Shown piece after piece: positions 50,009-58,257 of a stretch of DNA of 64,000 nucleotides. The notes beneath the pieces were generated by a model that made no database searches, was not told the origin of the DNA, and saw only the letters and a list, made by a program, of their open reading frames with translations. The translations under genes were made by a program, and so were the position numbers. Every line of letters begins with the position of its first letter. Within the stretch, counting starts at the first letter, position 1. Location: the IMG/VR virus record IMGVR_UViG_3300032217_000845, positions 1-64,000 of that record; one strand, 5' to 3'. Origin of the DNA: a virus.

Positions 50009-50015
50009 CTCTGGT

Positions 50016-50579
50016 ATGGAAATCACAACACTAACTAGACACGAATACACCACAGAACGAGTTGCCAAGCACACAGGCAGTTTGGAGGGTTGCTATGACG
50101 ACTTCCACGTTGGCGAAGTCAATGGCGTAGTTATCTACATAGGAACTGACTACGCTGGCACGATTGACCCTGCCAAGAACCCTTTGAGGTTCTCGGACTA
50201 CTCTGCGAAAGAGATGAAAGGCTTTCAGGAGTATTGGGGACATTGGGACGCTATCAACAAGCACCTCCACAACAAGACCACAAAACCGGGCTGGGGTCTT
50301 ATCAACCTAGTTGTCTATGGCTTTGTAAATGGCATACAGATTGGCGACCCTACAAATGTTCTACACGCTGTTCCAACAGGTTTCACGCCAGAGGCAAACA
50401 GGATAGACGCAGGGGAACTTGTCTGGGTAGAGGTAGAACAGGCTGTAATGGATTGGCTCAACTATCCAGATAGCCAGCCAACACTTCACGCAATAGCAGA
50501 GGCAAAGCGTAAGGAGGCTGTTGCTCTATTCACAGCGAGCCTAGACCTAATCCAGCCTCTCGCCACGCTGATAAAATAA
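50016..50579 (+). CDS. Hypothetical protein (187 aa)
   Basis: ATG 50016 chosen because it sits at the predicted transcription start; an in-frame TTG at 49980 overlaps the -35. MEITTLTRHEYTTERVAKHTG, then alpha/beta sequence with VVIYIGTDYAGT and WGLINLVVYGFVNG; ends in a helix. Same strand as the MoxR/VWA module downstream. Unknown. Confidence 0.6.
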   Translation: MEITTLTRHEYTTERVAKHTGSLEGCYDDFHVGEVNGVVIYIGTDYAGTIDPAKNPLRFSDYSAKEMKGFQEYWGHWDAINKHLHNKTTKPGWGLINLVVYGFVNGIQIGDPTNVLHAVPTGFTPEANRIDAGELVWVEVEQAVMDWLNYPDSQPTLHAIAEAKRKEAVALFTASLDLIQPLATLIK

Positions 50580-50592
50580 ATCAGAAATGAAC

Positions 50593-50621
50593 TTGACAAC
50601 TTCGCATTAGTAGTGTAAAGT
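50593..50621 (+). promoter_or_regulatory. Early-type promoter
   Basis: TTGACA - 17 bp - TAAAGT; the spacer is largely the AACTTCGCATTAGT element (50598-50611). Confidence 0.7.
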
Positions 50622-50674
50622 CGTCAGTAGTTGGAAACCTCCAACGCACAAACTCCGAAAGGACGGAAATACAA

Positions 50675-51154
50675 ATGGCAACAGGAACTATCGTTGGCAA
50701 GGGACTTTACTTAGAGTTCGTTCCAACAGACACCACCACTCCTAGCACTAAGGTAATGCAGGTGCTATTCACACCAGAGGGTATTGACGAGGCTGGCAAC
50801 TATGTTCAGTTCTCAATGCACTCTCGCACTATCTCTGAAACTTCACCTCGCAAACAATGGAGGATTACGAAGTGTGGCACAGAGAATAAAGAGTTGCTTT
50901 CACTTGGCTCTGTTGGACAGGTCAAGGCACAGGAACTCGCTGTCCAAATGGTAGAACGCTTTGAGAAATCACTAGAACGAGCAGTTATGCCAGACAAGAC
51001 AAATCCAACTTGGAAACTTCGGTCTAAGCCAATCGCTGTGGAAATCACTTCCTTTGACTTGTCTGAAATCACAGATTGGAAAACCCCTCTGCCAGCACTA
51101 CGCAGAATACAGAAATGTCGTGTAGCACTTGACTTCCCCGAGAAGTTAGTGTAA
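50675..51154 (+). CDS. Hypothetical protein (159 aa) preceding MoxR-like ATPase
   Basis: SD AAAGGACGG upstream. Beta-rich first half (GTIVGKGLYLEFVPTDTTTP) and a helix (VKAQELAVQMVERFEKSLERAV) in the second. Its position before the AAA+ and VWA genes suggests a partner or substrate, but no family is recognised. The promoter of the next gene overlaps its 3' end. Confidence 0.6.
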   Translation: MATGTIVGKGLYLEFVPTDTTTPSTKVMQVLFTPEGIDEAGNYVQFSMHSRTISETSPRKQWRITKCGTENKELLSLGSVGQVKAQELAVQMVERFEKSLERAVMPDKTNPTWKLRSKPIAVEITSFDLSEITDWKTPLPALRRIQKCRVALDFPEKLV

Positions 51155-51157
51155 GGT
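51129..51157 (+). promoter_or_regulatory. Early-type promoter overlapping end of previous gene
   Basis: TTGACT - 17 bp - TAAGGT; the -35 and spacer lie within the 159-aa coding region. Confidence 0.6.
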
Positions 51158-51189
51158 CAATACTACAAACCGATAAGGACGGAAAACAA

Positions 51190-52212
51190 ATGACTACAAT
51201 CGCACCAAGCACCACTCCAACTACCGAGTTGGACGACATCTATCCAGACCTTGCTAAACTTGTGTATGGAGTTGCTATTCAGACACTAGACGCTGGCTCT
51301 GTGCCAGCAGGTCTTGATAGCCTACTTCCTACTGCTGGTCGTGCTAACCTCCGAGCAAAGGGAGGCGACACCACCACTAGCAAGAAAGCAAAGGTAGAAC
51401 TATTGGCAGAACCAATCACAGGTGCTACCACCTACACCAGACCAAATGGTCGTGAGTATTATGCTCGTCAATGGGGCGAACACTCTGACGTGGAAGTCTG
51501 TCGCAAGGCTCGGGATAACAAGCAGTTTATCCTACTATACGGAAATCCTGGCTGTGGTAAGACAGCACTCGTTGAGGCTAGTTTCGGGGACGACCTATAC
51601 ACCATTATTGGAACAGGCGATACAGAGGTTGGCGACTTCCTCGGTGGCTATGTCCAAACTCCAAGTGGAGGCTTTGAGTGGATTGACGGAGTTCTAACCC
51701 GAGCAGTTGAGGAGGGCAAAGTCCTCCTGATTGACGAGGTTGGTCTGATTGACCCGAAAGTTATGTCGCTGGTCTATGGACTAATGGACGGCAGAGATGA
51801 ACTCGTCATTACCTCCAATCCAGAACGAGGCACTATCAAAGCCAAGCAGGGGTTCTATGTAATCTGTGCGACTAACCCTAACGCTGTTGGAGTTCGTCTA
51901 TCAGAGGCTCTGCTATCTCGCTGTGTTATTCAGGCTGAAATGACTACTGATTGGTCGCTTGCCAAGAAGTTAGGTGTGCCAGCCTCGGCTACCACGCTTG
52001 CTCAAAACCTGTCTAAGAAACAACTAGCAGGTGAAGTATCTTGGTCGCCACAGTTCCGAGAGTTGGAGGCGTTTAGGGACTTGTCCAAGACCTTTGGAAC
52101 TAAGTGGGCAGTTGCCAACCTAATCGCAACAGCACCCGAAATGGATAGACCTGTCGTGATAGATGTGGCTACCCGAGTATTCGGTGAGGATTGCCGACCA
52201 GCCAAGATTTAG
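51190..52212 (+). CDS. MoxR/CobS-like AAA+ ATPase
   Basis: 340 aa. Walker A GNPGCGKT at 118-125, GTGDTEVGDFLGGYV (the MoxR/CobS GATEVxDxxGG region), Walker B KVLLIDEVGLIDP near 180, sensor YVICATNPNAVGVRLSEALLSRC. MoxR-type ATPases act with VWA-domain partners; CobS with CobT inserts cobalt during B12 synthesis. The VWA gene follows, so a CobS/CobT-like chaperone pair is likely. Link to the B12-dependent reductase is inference. Confidence 0.85.
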   Translation: MTTIAPSTTPTTELDDIYPDLAKLVYGVAIQTLDAGSVPAGLDSLLPTAGRANLRAKGGDTTTSKKAKVELLAEPITGATTYTRPNGREYYARQWGEHSDVEVCRKARDNKQFILLYGNPGCGKTALVEASFGDDLYTIIGTGDTEVGDFLGGYVQTPSGGFEWIDGVLTRAVEEGKVLLIDEVGLIDPKVMSLVYGLMDGRDELVITSNPERGTIKAKQGFYVICATNPNAVGVRLSEALLSRCVIQAEMTTDWSLAKKLGVPASATTLAQNLSKKQLAGEVSWSPQFRELEAFRDLSKTFGTKWAVANLIATAPEMDRPVVIDVATRVFGEDCRPAKI

Positions 52213-52262
52213 CACTCCGTCCTGTGCTAATAGGGGGAGGTCAAAGAAGTTGCGAAATGGAC

Positions 52263-52291
52263 TTGACTTCCCCCGACAACTCTGCTACTAT
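52263..52291 (+). promoter_or_regulatory. Early-type promoter
   Basis: TTGACT - 17 bp - TACTAT; followed by leader hairpin GGTCAG-AAACG-CTGACC (52299-52315). Confidence 0.7.
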
Positions 52292-52338
52292 CTTACTAGG
52301 TCAGAAACGCTGACCAGAAAATCAGGAAGGATTTTCTA

Positions 52339-54147
52339 ATGGGACACTATTCCAGACTAGCAACACGCACCAGCACCACGCCTCCTGCTTGGCTCAAAAC
52401 CTGCTCGCAGATTGGCACACTCGCTAACACTTGGGCTAATCGTGGCGACCTCGCTGTCTATGGTGGTGAGGACGCAGGTATGGGTGAGGCTCTCGCTTGC
52501 TTTATTCACAGCACAGCAGAGATTGAGGTCAATCTACCAATCGCTTTCGGTAAGGCAACCACGCCTGAAATGGTGGGCGACCTAACAGAACGCTACAACC
52601 AATACGAGTTCCCCGAGGCAACAGGCGTAATCCTCCACGAGGCGTTTCACGCTAGATACTCGGAGTGGAACTACGAACTTATGGACGCTGAAACTAAGAC
52701 AGAGCCAAAGGTTCGGGACGCTTTTATGTTGTTGGAGGAAAGTCGTATTGAGGGGCTGGCTGTCTATCACTTCCCCGAGAACGCATTATTCCTACGAGCC
52801 TCCTCAATGGGGCTGTCTTTCGCAGAGGCAGAAACCTCTATGGAAAAGATGTCTAAGACAGGTGCTTTCGCACACCTCGCAGGTCTGACCCTTGCCAGAG
52901 TTTCGGCAGGTGTCCTTGACGAGTTTGATGTCGCTGGTATCTACAACAGAGTTGCCGAGGTCTTGGGCGAGAAGTGCCTGAAAACTTTGGAGGCTATCTG
53001 GGTAGAGTTCCAGACACTAGACAACACGCTAAACGCTGACCTACTTCGTGGGATTGACCTTGCTCGTAAATGGATAGAGGCTATCAAGGAACGAGCAGAG
53101 GAACGAGGCGAACCAGCAGAACCAGAGTTCGGTGAGGGTATTCCTATTCCACAGGAACTAGCAGAGGCTCTGTCCGAGATTATGGAGGCTCTGGGTGAGG
53201 CTATGGAGGAAACCAAGTCTGCCACAGCAGAGGCTCTGGGTGAGCAACAGCAGGACGAGAACCTGAAAGAGGAAATCAAGGAACGCCAATCCAAAGCCAA
53301 TACCAAAGAGGAACGCAAGGCAGAGGCAGACAGGGTGTTCTCGCACAACTCCACTCTCGGTCAATCTGGTAGCAGTTCCCGATTGGAAAGCACTCGTCCC
53401 CCGAAAGGTGAGGAACGAGCAGGGGCAGTAAAGTTGGCACAGATGTTAGAGAAAGCCAAGTATGTAGAGAGGTCTGCCACAGAGATAGCAACCACTATTC
53501 CACAGGGTCGCCTACGCACTCGGGCTGTCGTCCAAAAGAAAGCGTTGGAGGCTAAGGGCATTAGGTCTGACCTCCCGACTTGGAGGGCTACCAAGCACAA
53601 GCACACCACAGACCCTATCTTGTCTATCGGTGTAATGGTAGATGTATCTGGCTCTATGGGTTCGGCTATGAACCCTATGGCGAGTATGGCTTGGATTTTA
53701 TCCGAGGCTGGTCGCAGAGTTCAGGCTAGAACTGCTATGGTCTATTATGGCTCGGGTGTCTTTCCAACTCTCAAAGTTGGACAGCACTTGGAGGAGGTCA
53801 AGGTCTGGACAGCACCAGACGGAACAGAGGAGTTTGGTCAGGCTTACAAAGCACTTGACGGAGTTCTCGGTCTGACTTATGCCGAGGGCGTGAAGTTGCT
53901 CGTAATCGTATCTGACGGACACTACCGACCAGACCAAGAGAAACAAGTGGTCAAGGCTCTCGCAGAGTGCGACAAGGCTGGCGTGGGAGTTCTCTGGATT
54001 ACACCTGCCGAGTGCCGAGGTGGAAACACCAGCCTCATTAGTGGGACAAATGCCACGCACCTAAACATTACGGACACAGCCTCAATCGCAACTGCTATCG
54101 GCAGGTCGGCAACCGAGGCTCTGACTAAGATTGGAGGGCGAGTGTAA
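52339..54147 (+). CDS. CobT-like VWA protein with N-terminal HExxH
   Basis: 602 aa. N-terminal GVILHEAFHARYSEW has a zincin-like HExxH (His100-His104). A Glu-rich hydrophilic middle (about 250-360) is like that of CobT. The C-terminal VWA domain has MIDAS motif VDVSGSMG (Asp435) and later VSDGHY. Partner of the MoxR/CobS-like ATPase upstream. The HExxH plus VWA arrangement recurs in metallopeptidase-like VWA proteins, so either cobalt chelatase-like or protein-remodelling roles are possible. Confidence 0.82.
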   Translation: MGHYSRLATRTSTTPPAWLKTCSQIGTLANTWANRGDLAVYGGEDAGMGEALACFIHSTAEIEVNLPIAFGKATTPEMVGDLTERYNQYEFPEATGVILHEAFHARYSEWNYELMDAETKTEPKVRDAFMLLEESRIEGLAVYHFPENALFLRASSMGLSFAEAETSMEKMSKTGAFAHLAGLTLARVSAGVLDEFDVAGIYNRVAEVLGEKCLKTLEAIWVEFQTLDNTLNADLLRGIDLARKWIEAIKERAEERGEPAEPEFGEGIPIPQELAEALSEIMEALGEAMEETKSATAEALGEQQQDENLKEEIKERQSKANTKEERKAEADRVFSHNSTLGQSGSSSRLESTRPPKGEERAGAVKLAQMLEKAKYVERSATEIATTIPQGRLRTRAVVQKKALEAKGIRSDLPTWRATKHKHTTDPILSIGVMVDVSGSMGSAMNPMASMAWILSEAGRRVQARTAMVYYGSGVFPTLKVGQHLEEVKVWTAPDGTEEFGQAYKALDGVLGLTYAEGVKLLVIVSDGHYRPDQEKQVVKALAECDKAGVGVLWITPAECRGGNTSLISGTNATHLNITDTASIATAIGRSATEALTKIGGRV

Positions 54148-54239
54148 TCGGCTCGCCTCCACAAGAACCCGATAGGGATTGAGCAACCGAGGAGTTTCCG
54201 TCCCCTTTCACCTCAACTGCTCTCGCTATTGGTAGAGAA

Positions 54240-54272
54240 CCCCTGACAACTTCCCCTTTGGTCAGGGGTTTT
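54240..54272 (+). terminator. Intrinsic terminator after VWA gene
   Basis: CCCCTGAC pairs with GTCAGGGG, then TTTTC. Confidence 0.8.
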
Positions 54273-54374
54273 CGCTTACCCTGACCGACACACAATGTGT
54301 CCAGCAAAAGCATCTCTGCTGGAACTTCGTATCAACTAATCCGAAGTCAGCCTGAGCTGCCGAGATGGTCGCCT

Positions 54375-54389
54375 TGTATTCGTTTTTTC
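54375..54389 (+). repeat. T-element copy
   Basis: Exact TGTATTCGTTTTTTC, followed by C; between terminator and next promoter. Confidence 0.9.
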
Positions 54390-54414
54390 CAAACCGACAC
54401 GCCTCCTCGCCTAC

Positions 54415-54444
54415 TTGACAACTTCGTATTAGTTATGGTAAGGT
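54415..54444 (+). promoter_or_regulatory. Early-type promoter
   Basis: TTGACA - 18 bp - TAAGGT; spacer carries AACTTCGTATTAGT (54420-54433). Confidence 0.65.
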
Positions 54445-54470
54445 CGTAGTATCAACCGAAAGGGAAACAA

Positions 54471-54767
54471 ATGGACGACAGAGAAATAGCAACTAACGCA
54501 TTAGTCCTACTAGGGGCAACTGCCGAGGGCTGTGCCGAGAATGGATTGGCTAATCCAATCCTGTATCAAAGTTTGGAACTAGCAATAGAACTAGCAGAAC
54601 ACCTAGACGAACCTGACCTAGTAGTGCTACTCAAATCAGCGTTGATTGGAGTGGGCGAGGGGATTGAGGAAACTATGGCTATCGTCAAACAAATCAAATC
54701 GCAGTTTGACTTTATGAACACAAGCGAGTATAATCAGGACACGACACCTAACAAGGAGGACAACTAA
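54471..54767 (+). CDS. Acidic helical protein (98 aa)
   Basis: MDDREIATNALVLLGATAEGC begins a leucine-rich all-helical protein. SD CGAAAGGG. Its stop overlaps the start of the ferredoxin-like-domain gene. Unknown. Confidence 0.6.
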   Translation: MDDREIATNALVLLGATAEGCAENGLANPILYQSLELAIELAEHLDEPDLVVLLKSALIGVGEGIEETMAIVKQIKSQFDFMNTSEYNQDTTPNKEDN

Positions 54768-55663
54768 TGCCAAACTGGGTCTATACATCTATGGCAGTAT
54801 CAGGTAAGAAAGACGACCTGCTCGCCTTTGCTAAGAAAGCCAGCCAGCAACACGAAACTCTATGGCTCACCGAGAGGTGGAAACGCAACGAGGACGGCAC
54901 GAACACCGAAGTCCCCGAGGAGGAACGCAAGATTGAGAAAGAACTATCTCCACCAAGTCCTATCTCGTTCTGGAACTTCTTAGCACCAACAGAGGAGGAA
55001 CTGCCTTACTACTTTGGACACGCAACCAAGCCAGAGGACGAGGCTGACCCTGACGCAACTTCCGAGGAACGACTAGCAAAGGCTCTGTTGTTTGAGGGCT
55101 CGGGCTGGTATGATTGGAATGTTCGCAACTGGGGCTGTAAGTGGGACGCCAATGACGAGGAACTGGACACCGACCTAGACACGCTACAACCACACGATAG
55201 CCTGTCGTATCGTTTCTCTACGGCTTGGTCTCCTGCCGAGGGCGTGTTTCGTGCTATGACCGAACAGCACCCCGAACTATCCTTTGAGTTCTCTTGCGAG
55301 GAGGAACAGGGCTGGGGCGTGGTCTATGACGGCGAGAACGGCTCGCTATCTGTGGCTGACGAGTGGGAGATACCGAACAGCCACGCTGACTATGTGGCGA
55401 GGGATAACGAGGACGGCTGTGCCTGTGCGAGAGATGACGACCAAGAGGATTGGTATTCCGATTGTCCTAGACCGAGTGTTGAGGTTGTCGTAGTGGTAGA
55501 ACACCGATACAAGATTACAGCACCGACCATAGCCGAGGCTTGGGAACTTGCTCTCAACGGCAACCCTGCTGACCTGACGGCAAGCCTGATAGAGGGCGAG
55601 ACTACTGCCTTTGTGATAGGCGAGGACGGCAAGCGTATCTACCCGACCTTAGAGAACGCATAA
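54767..55663 (+). CDS. DUF1281/YubB ferredoxin-like domain protein
   Basis: 298 aa starting MPNWVYTSMAVSGKKDDLLAF, with WYDWNVRNWGCKWDA and YRFSTAWSPAEGVFRAMTEQHPELSFEF plus EEQGWGVVY, the signature of the api92/YubB family seen on plasmids and phages. The C-terminal part (from about 230) is an extra beta-rich domain. Function of the family is not known. Coupled to the 98-aa gene. Confidence 0.7.
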   Translation: MPNWVYTSMAVSGKKDDLLAFAKKASQQHETLWLTERWKRNEDGTNTEVPEEERKIEKELSPPSPISFWNFLAPTEEELPYYFGHATKPEDEADPDATSEERLAKALLFEGSGWYDWNVRNWGCKWDANDEELDTDLDTLQPHDSLSYRFSTAWSPAEGVFRAMTEQHPELSFEFSCEEEQGWGVVYDGENGSLSVADEWEIPNSHADYVARDNEDGCACARDDDQEDWYSDCPRPSVEVVVVVEHRYKITAPTIAEAWELALNGNPADLTASLIEGETTAFVIGEDGKRIYPTLENA

Positions 55664-55672
55664 CGGCTCGCC

Positions 55673-55701
55673 TTGACTAATCAGACGGATTGGTGTAGGG
55701 T
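55673..55701 (+). promoter_or_regulatory. Early-type promoter, leaderless arrangement
   Basis: TTGACT - 17 bp - TAGGGT, with ATG 55708 six bases downstream and no ribosome site. Preceded by CGGCTCGCC. Confidence 0.65.
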
Positions 55702-55707
55702 AGCCTT

Positions 55708-55941
55708 ATGAGCAAGAACGCAACCGAGGAGTTTGTAGATGTCCTGATTACTTGGGACACCGAGCAAACCGATACAGATGAAGTCGTAGTAGCAATCGGG
55801 GACGGGTCGGTAGTCTATGACGAGGACTTCGCCTTTGACCCCCGAGTGTATTTCTACTTTGATAACCGAGAGCAGTTTGAGTTAGCAAAGACCAAAATAA
55901 TAGAGGACATAAACTTCCAAATCCTACGGGTTTTGGACTAG
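55708..55941 (+). CDS. Acidic hypothetical protein (77 aa)
   Basis: MSKNATEEFVDVLITWDTEQ then acidic beta-type sequence. The start coincides with the predicted transcription start (leaderless). No domain recognised. Confidence 0.6.
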   Translation: MSKNATEEFVDVLITWDTEQTDTDEVVVAIGDGSVVYDEDFAFDPRVYFYFDNREQFELAKTKIIEDINFQILRVLD

Positions 55942-55958
55942 CAAGAAACGGAGTAAAA

Positions 55959-56192
55959 GTGCCAAAGACAAAGCAGATAGATACTTGGGAGTGGTTCATA
56001 GAACGCTACCAAGAACTCGGCTACAAATCACTAAATCAGTTTGCTATCGCAGAGGGCTTTCAGAAGTCCAGCCTTAGCAGATACTTCCACAAGCAAAGAC
56101 AAATGCCAGCAGATACCTTGGTGGCTGTTTGCCTTGCTCTCAAAGTCAAGCCAGAGGATTTGCTGGTTGCTCTGAACGAGTGGAAACGCTAG
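55959..56192 (+). CDS. XRE-family HTH protein (77 aa)
   Basis: GTG start with GGAG upstream. GYKSLNQFAIAEGFQKSSLSRYFHKQRQMPADTLVAVCLALKVKPEDLL is a Cro/C1-type helix-turn-helix. Small repressor-like protein inside the early cassette cluster. Confidence 0.75.
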   Translation: MPKTKQIDTWEWFIERYQELGYKSLNQFAIAEGFQKSSLSRYFHKQRQMPADTLVAVCLALKVKPEDLLVALNEWKR

Positions 56193-56257
56193 ACCAACCC
56201 CGATAGGGAAACACCTGAGCAAGTGTTCTAAACTGCTCGCCACAATCTGCCTCCGTT

Positions 56258-56272
56258 TGTATTCGTTTTTTC
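56258..56272 (+). repeat. T-element copy
   Basis: Exact 15-mer, followed by C. Confidence 0.9.
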
Positions 56273-56279
56273 CTCGGAC

Positions 56280-56308
56280 TTGCGAAATGTCGGAGGCTGT
56301 GATACACT
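56280..56308 (+). promoter_or_regulatory. Early-type promoter (distal of two)
   Basis: TTGCGA - 17 bp - TACACT, eight bases after the T-element. Confidence 0.6.
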
Positions 56309-56356
56309 CGCTAATGTGAAGTTCTCCGATAGGACGACACACCAGAGCAAATGAAC

Positions 56357-56385
56357 TTGACAAAGTTTCGTAAGTCTGGTAAGTT
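56357..56385 (+). promoter_or_regulatory. Early-type promoter (proximal of two)
   Basis: TTGACA - 17 bp - TAAGTT, with TG before the -10. Confidence 0.65.
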
Positions 56386-56428
56386 CTAAATGTAAAGCCC
56401 AATGATACTAAGTAGATAAGGAAATCAA

Positions 56429-56806
56429 ATGGCAACTACAAAGAGCACCACCACTAAGGGACAGGTTATCCTGACCACCACCAATGAGCCAGAGGTTCGC
56501 CTCTCGGCAAAGGGACAGAAAGCAGTTCGGGAACTCCGAGACGCACACAACTTGGAAAAGCAAGTTGCCGAAATCGTCAAGGCTAGCAGAGATGTTATCC
56601 TCAACGAACTAGGGAACGAGCAGACCAAGTTTGGAACAGACGCAAAGGGTAAGCGTCTGGTCAAAATCCACCTCATTACCCCGAAAGACCCAACACGCTA
56701 CAACACAGCAGAGTTGGTAGCGTTCCTCGCAAAGACACAGCCAGAGGTTCTGGAAATGTTTAGAGCAGAGGACGCAAAGGCGACCACCCGAGTTCTTACT
56801 CTCTAA
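56429..56806 (+). CDS. Hypothetical protein (125 aa)
   Basis: MATTKSTTTKGQVILTTTNE then helical (GQKAVRELRDAHNLEKQVAEIVKASRDVIL) and a C-terminal alpha/beta end. Two promoters upstream imply strong expression. SD TAAGGAAA. Size and pattern recall small phage proteins paired with recombination nucleases, but this is not established. Confidence 0.6.
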   Translation: MATTKSTTTKGQVILTTTNEPEVRLSAKGQKAVRELRDAHNLEKQVAEIVKASRDVILNELGNEQTKFGTDAKGKRLVKIHLITPKDPTRYNTAELVAFLAKTQPEVLEMFRAEDAKATTRVLTL

Positions 56807-56825
56807 CGAGAGTAAGCCAGAAAAG

Positions 56826-56867
56826 CCCCGACAGACAGTTATCCCCTTTCACTCTGTCGGGGTTTTC
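56826..56867 (+). terminator. Intrinsic terminator
   Basis: CCCCGACAGA pairs with TCTGTCGGGG, then TTTTC. Confidence 0.8.
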
Positions 56868-56889
56868 GCCTATCTGGTTTTGGCTCGTT

Positions 56890-56904
56890 TGTATTCGTTT
56901 TTTC
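56890..56904 (+). repeat. T-element copy
   Basis: Exact 15-mer, followed by C. Confidence 0.9.
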
Positions 56905-56951
56905 CTCGCATCTAAAATCTTCGGGTTTGACAACGACACACTAATACGAAG

Positions 56952-56980
56952 TTGTAAATGTCAGAGGTTTATGGTAGAGT
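56952..56980 (+). promoter_or_regulatory. Early-type promoter, leaderless arrangement
   Basis: TTGTAA - 17 bp - TAGAGT with TG before the -10; ATG 56987 six bases downstream. ACTAATACGAAGTT element at 56940-56953 abuts the -35. Confidence 0.65.
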
Positions 56981-56986
56981 GCTGGT

Positions 56987-57436
56987 ATGGACAAAAGACA
57001 AACTAACAACTGCGAAATCTGTGGCGAGTTATTTACTGACCTACCACTTGACGAGGAGTGTTCTTGCTCAAAGAGAAAGGACGCTGCTTTCTATGTCAAT
57101 AGTGATGGTGGCGAGTTCGTGTGGAACCCTAAACTCAATGAGGACGAGGGAGAGAAACACGAATACTATGTTGTGCGTAATGGGGAAATGCGTATCAAGG
57201 CGACAGATGGCAAGGGTAGAGATTATGTCCTACGCTACACAGAGGACTTAGAGGCTTTCGGTATCACGACAGACGAGCAACTTTACGAGGCAAGCACAGA
57301 CGAGGAAAACTTCTATTGGGATATGAACTCTTGGTTTGAGGTCTGCTGTGATTTTGACGAGGCTTACTCTGATGTCTTTGACGACCTTGACAGAGCCATA
57401 GCAGAGGCAGTAAGATTACGAAAGGAAGGACACTAA
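56987..57436 (+). CDS. Acidic protein with N-terminal Cys cluster (149 aa)
   Basis: MDKRQTNNCEICGELF ... CSCSKRK gives four cysteines for a zinc ribbon; the rest is acidic alpha/beta (WDMNSWFEVCCDFDEAYSDVF). Translation likely from a leaderless mRNA. Stop overlaps the ClgR-like gene start (TAATG), so the two are co-expressed. Unknown. Confidence 0.6.
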   Translation: MDKRQTNNCEICGELFTDLPLDEECSCSKRKDAAFYVNSDGGEFVWNPKLNEDEGEKHEYYVVRNGEMRIKATDGKGRDYVLRYTEDLEAFGITTDEQLYEASTDEENFYWDMNSWFEVCCDFDEAYSDVFDDLDRAIAEAVRLRKEGH

Positions 57437-57723
57437 TGAAACTACGAATAGCGTTTGGCGACACTCTTAGAGAGATACGACAAGACCAACACAGAACTCT
57501 TAGAGAGGTGTCTGTAAAGTCTGGCGTGGCACTTGGCTATGTATCGGAAGTAGAGAGAGGGCAGAAAGAGGCTTCATCGGAAGTCTTGGAAAGCCTGACC
57601 AACACGCTTGGCGTGTCTATGGCTGACTTCCTAATCCTTACAGCGTTGCGTCTAGGTGCTGTCGCTGTCCCCGACACAGCAGAAACCCTACTTGACGAAT
57701 ACACCGACCTTGTGGTAAGATAA
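57436..57723 (+). CDS. ClgR/PopR-like XRE regulator
   Basis: 95 aa: FGDTLREIRQDQHRTLREVSVKSGVALGYVSEVERGQKEASSEVLESLTNTLGVSMADFL. The LGYxSEVERGQKEASSE stretch is the signature of actinobacterial ClgR/PopR activators, which control clp protease and other stress genes. A phage copy could reset host Clp levels. Coupled by TAATG to the 149-aa protein; SD AAGGAAGG. Confidence 0.82.
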   Translation: MKLRIAFGDTLREIRQDQHRTLREVSVKSGVALGYVSEVERGQKEASSEVLESLTNTLGVSMADFLILTALRLGAVAVPDTAETLLDEYTDLVVR

Positions 57724-57742
57724 GGGAAAGGAAAGGACGACA

Positions 57743-57952
57743 ATGAGCAGACAAGTTTATTTTGTAATCGGTGTTGATTTAGACGACAAAACAGTTTTCA
57801 TAGATGACGGCACATTTACGGCTCGCTTTGGTAAAGACGAGCAGGTATGGGACACCGATAAACAAGAGTGGCGAGAATACGAGGGCGAGGAACAAGAGGA
57901 ATACGACCTCGCCTTAGAAATCCTCAACACCGAGAAGTTGAGGGACGACTAA
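57743..57952 (+). CDS. Acidic hypothetical protein (69 aa)
   Basis: MSRQVYFVIGVDLDDKTVFI, beta-rich then acidic. SD GAAAGGACGAC. Coupled to the next gene (TAATG). Unknown. Confidence 0.6.
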   Translation: MSRQVYFVIGVDLDDKTVFIDDGTFTARFGKDEQVWDTDKQEWREYEGEEQEEYDLALEILNTEKLRDD

Positions 57953-58257
57953 TGGAATACGACCTATACTCACCCGAGAGGAACTTCTCGGCTATCCCTG
58001 ACCTGAAACTTGTAAAGATTACAGGGGACGACAGGGACAGAAGTATTCACTTCCTCTGGCGAGGCGATAGACAATGGCTCGCTATGAGTAAGGATAATCC
58101 TTACGAGGATAACTGCTGGCTTGTAGTCAAGACCGACTACACAGACGAGTTTCAGGAGTTTCTTGACGAGGAACTCTCTGGCTACGATAGCCTAGAAAGC
58201 ACCTTTGAGTTATCGGACATTATTCCAACCGAATACTCAATAGAGTTTGATAACTAA
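57952..58257 (+). CDS. Hypothetical protein (101 aa)
   Basis: ATG 57952 overlapping the previous stop is the natural start; an upstream frame to 57868 is Arg-rich shadow. MEYDLYSPERNFSAIPDLKL then acidic alpha/beta. Followed at once by a candidate structured RNA. Confidence 0.6.
   Translation: MEYDLYSPERNFSAIPDLKLVKITGDDRDRSIHFLWRGDRQWLAMSKDNPYEDNCWLVVKTDYTDEFQEFLDEELSGYDSLESTFELSDIIPTEYSIEFDN

Larger units (their letters stand above)
54148..54470 (+). other. Intergenic regulatory region (323 bp)
   Basis: No gene seen. It starts with CGGCTCGCC after the stop, then holds a terminator (54240), an AACTTCG...CGAAGT inverted pair (54323-54347), a T-element (54375) and a promoter (54415). Confidence 0.7.

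Noticed and set aside
52941-53364. Long leftward Ser/Arg-rich frame inside the VWA gene
   Set aside because: Antisense shadow of the Glu-rich region of the VWA protein; no start signal and compositionally biased.
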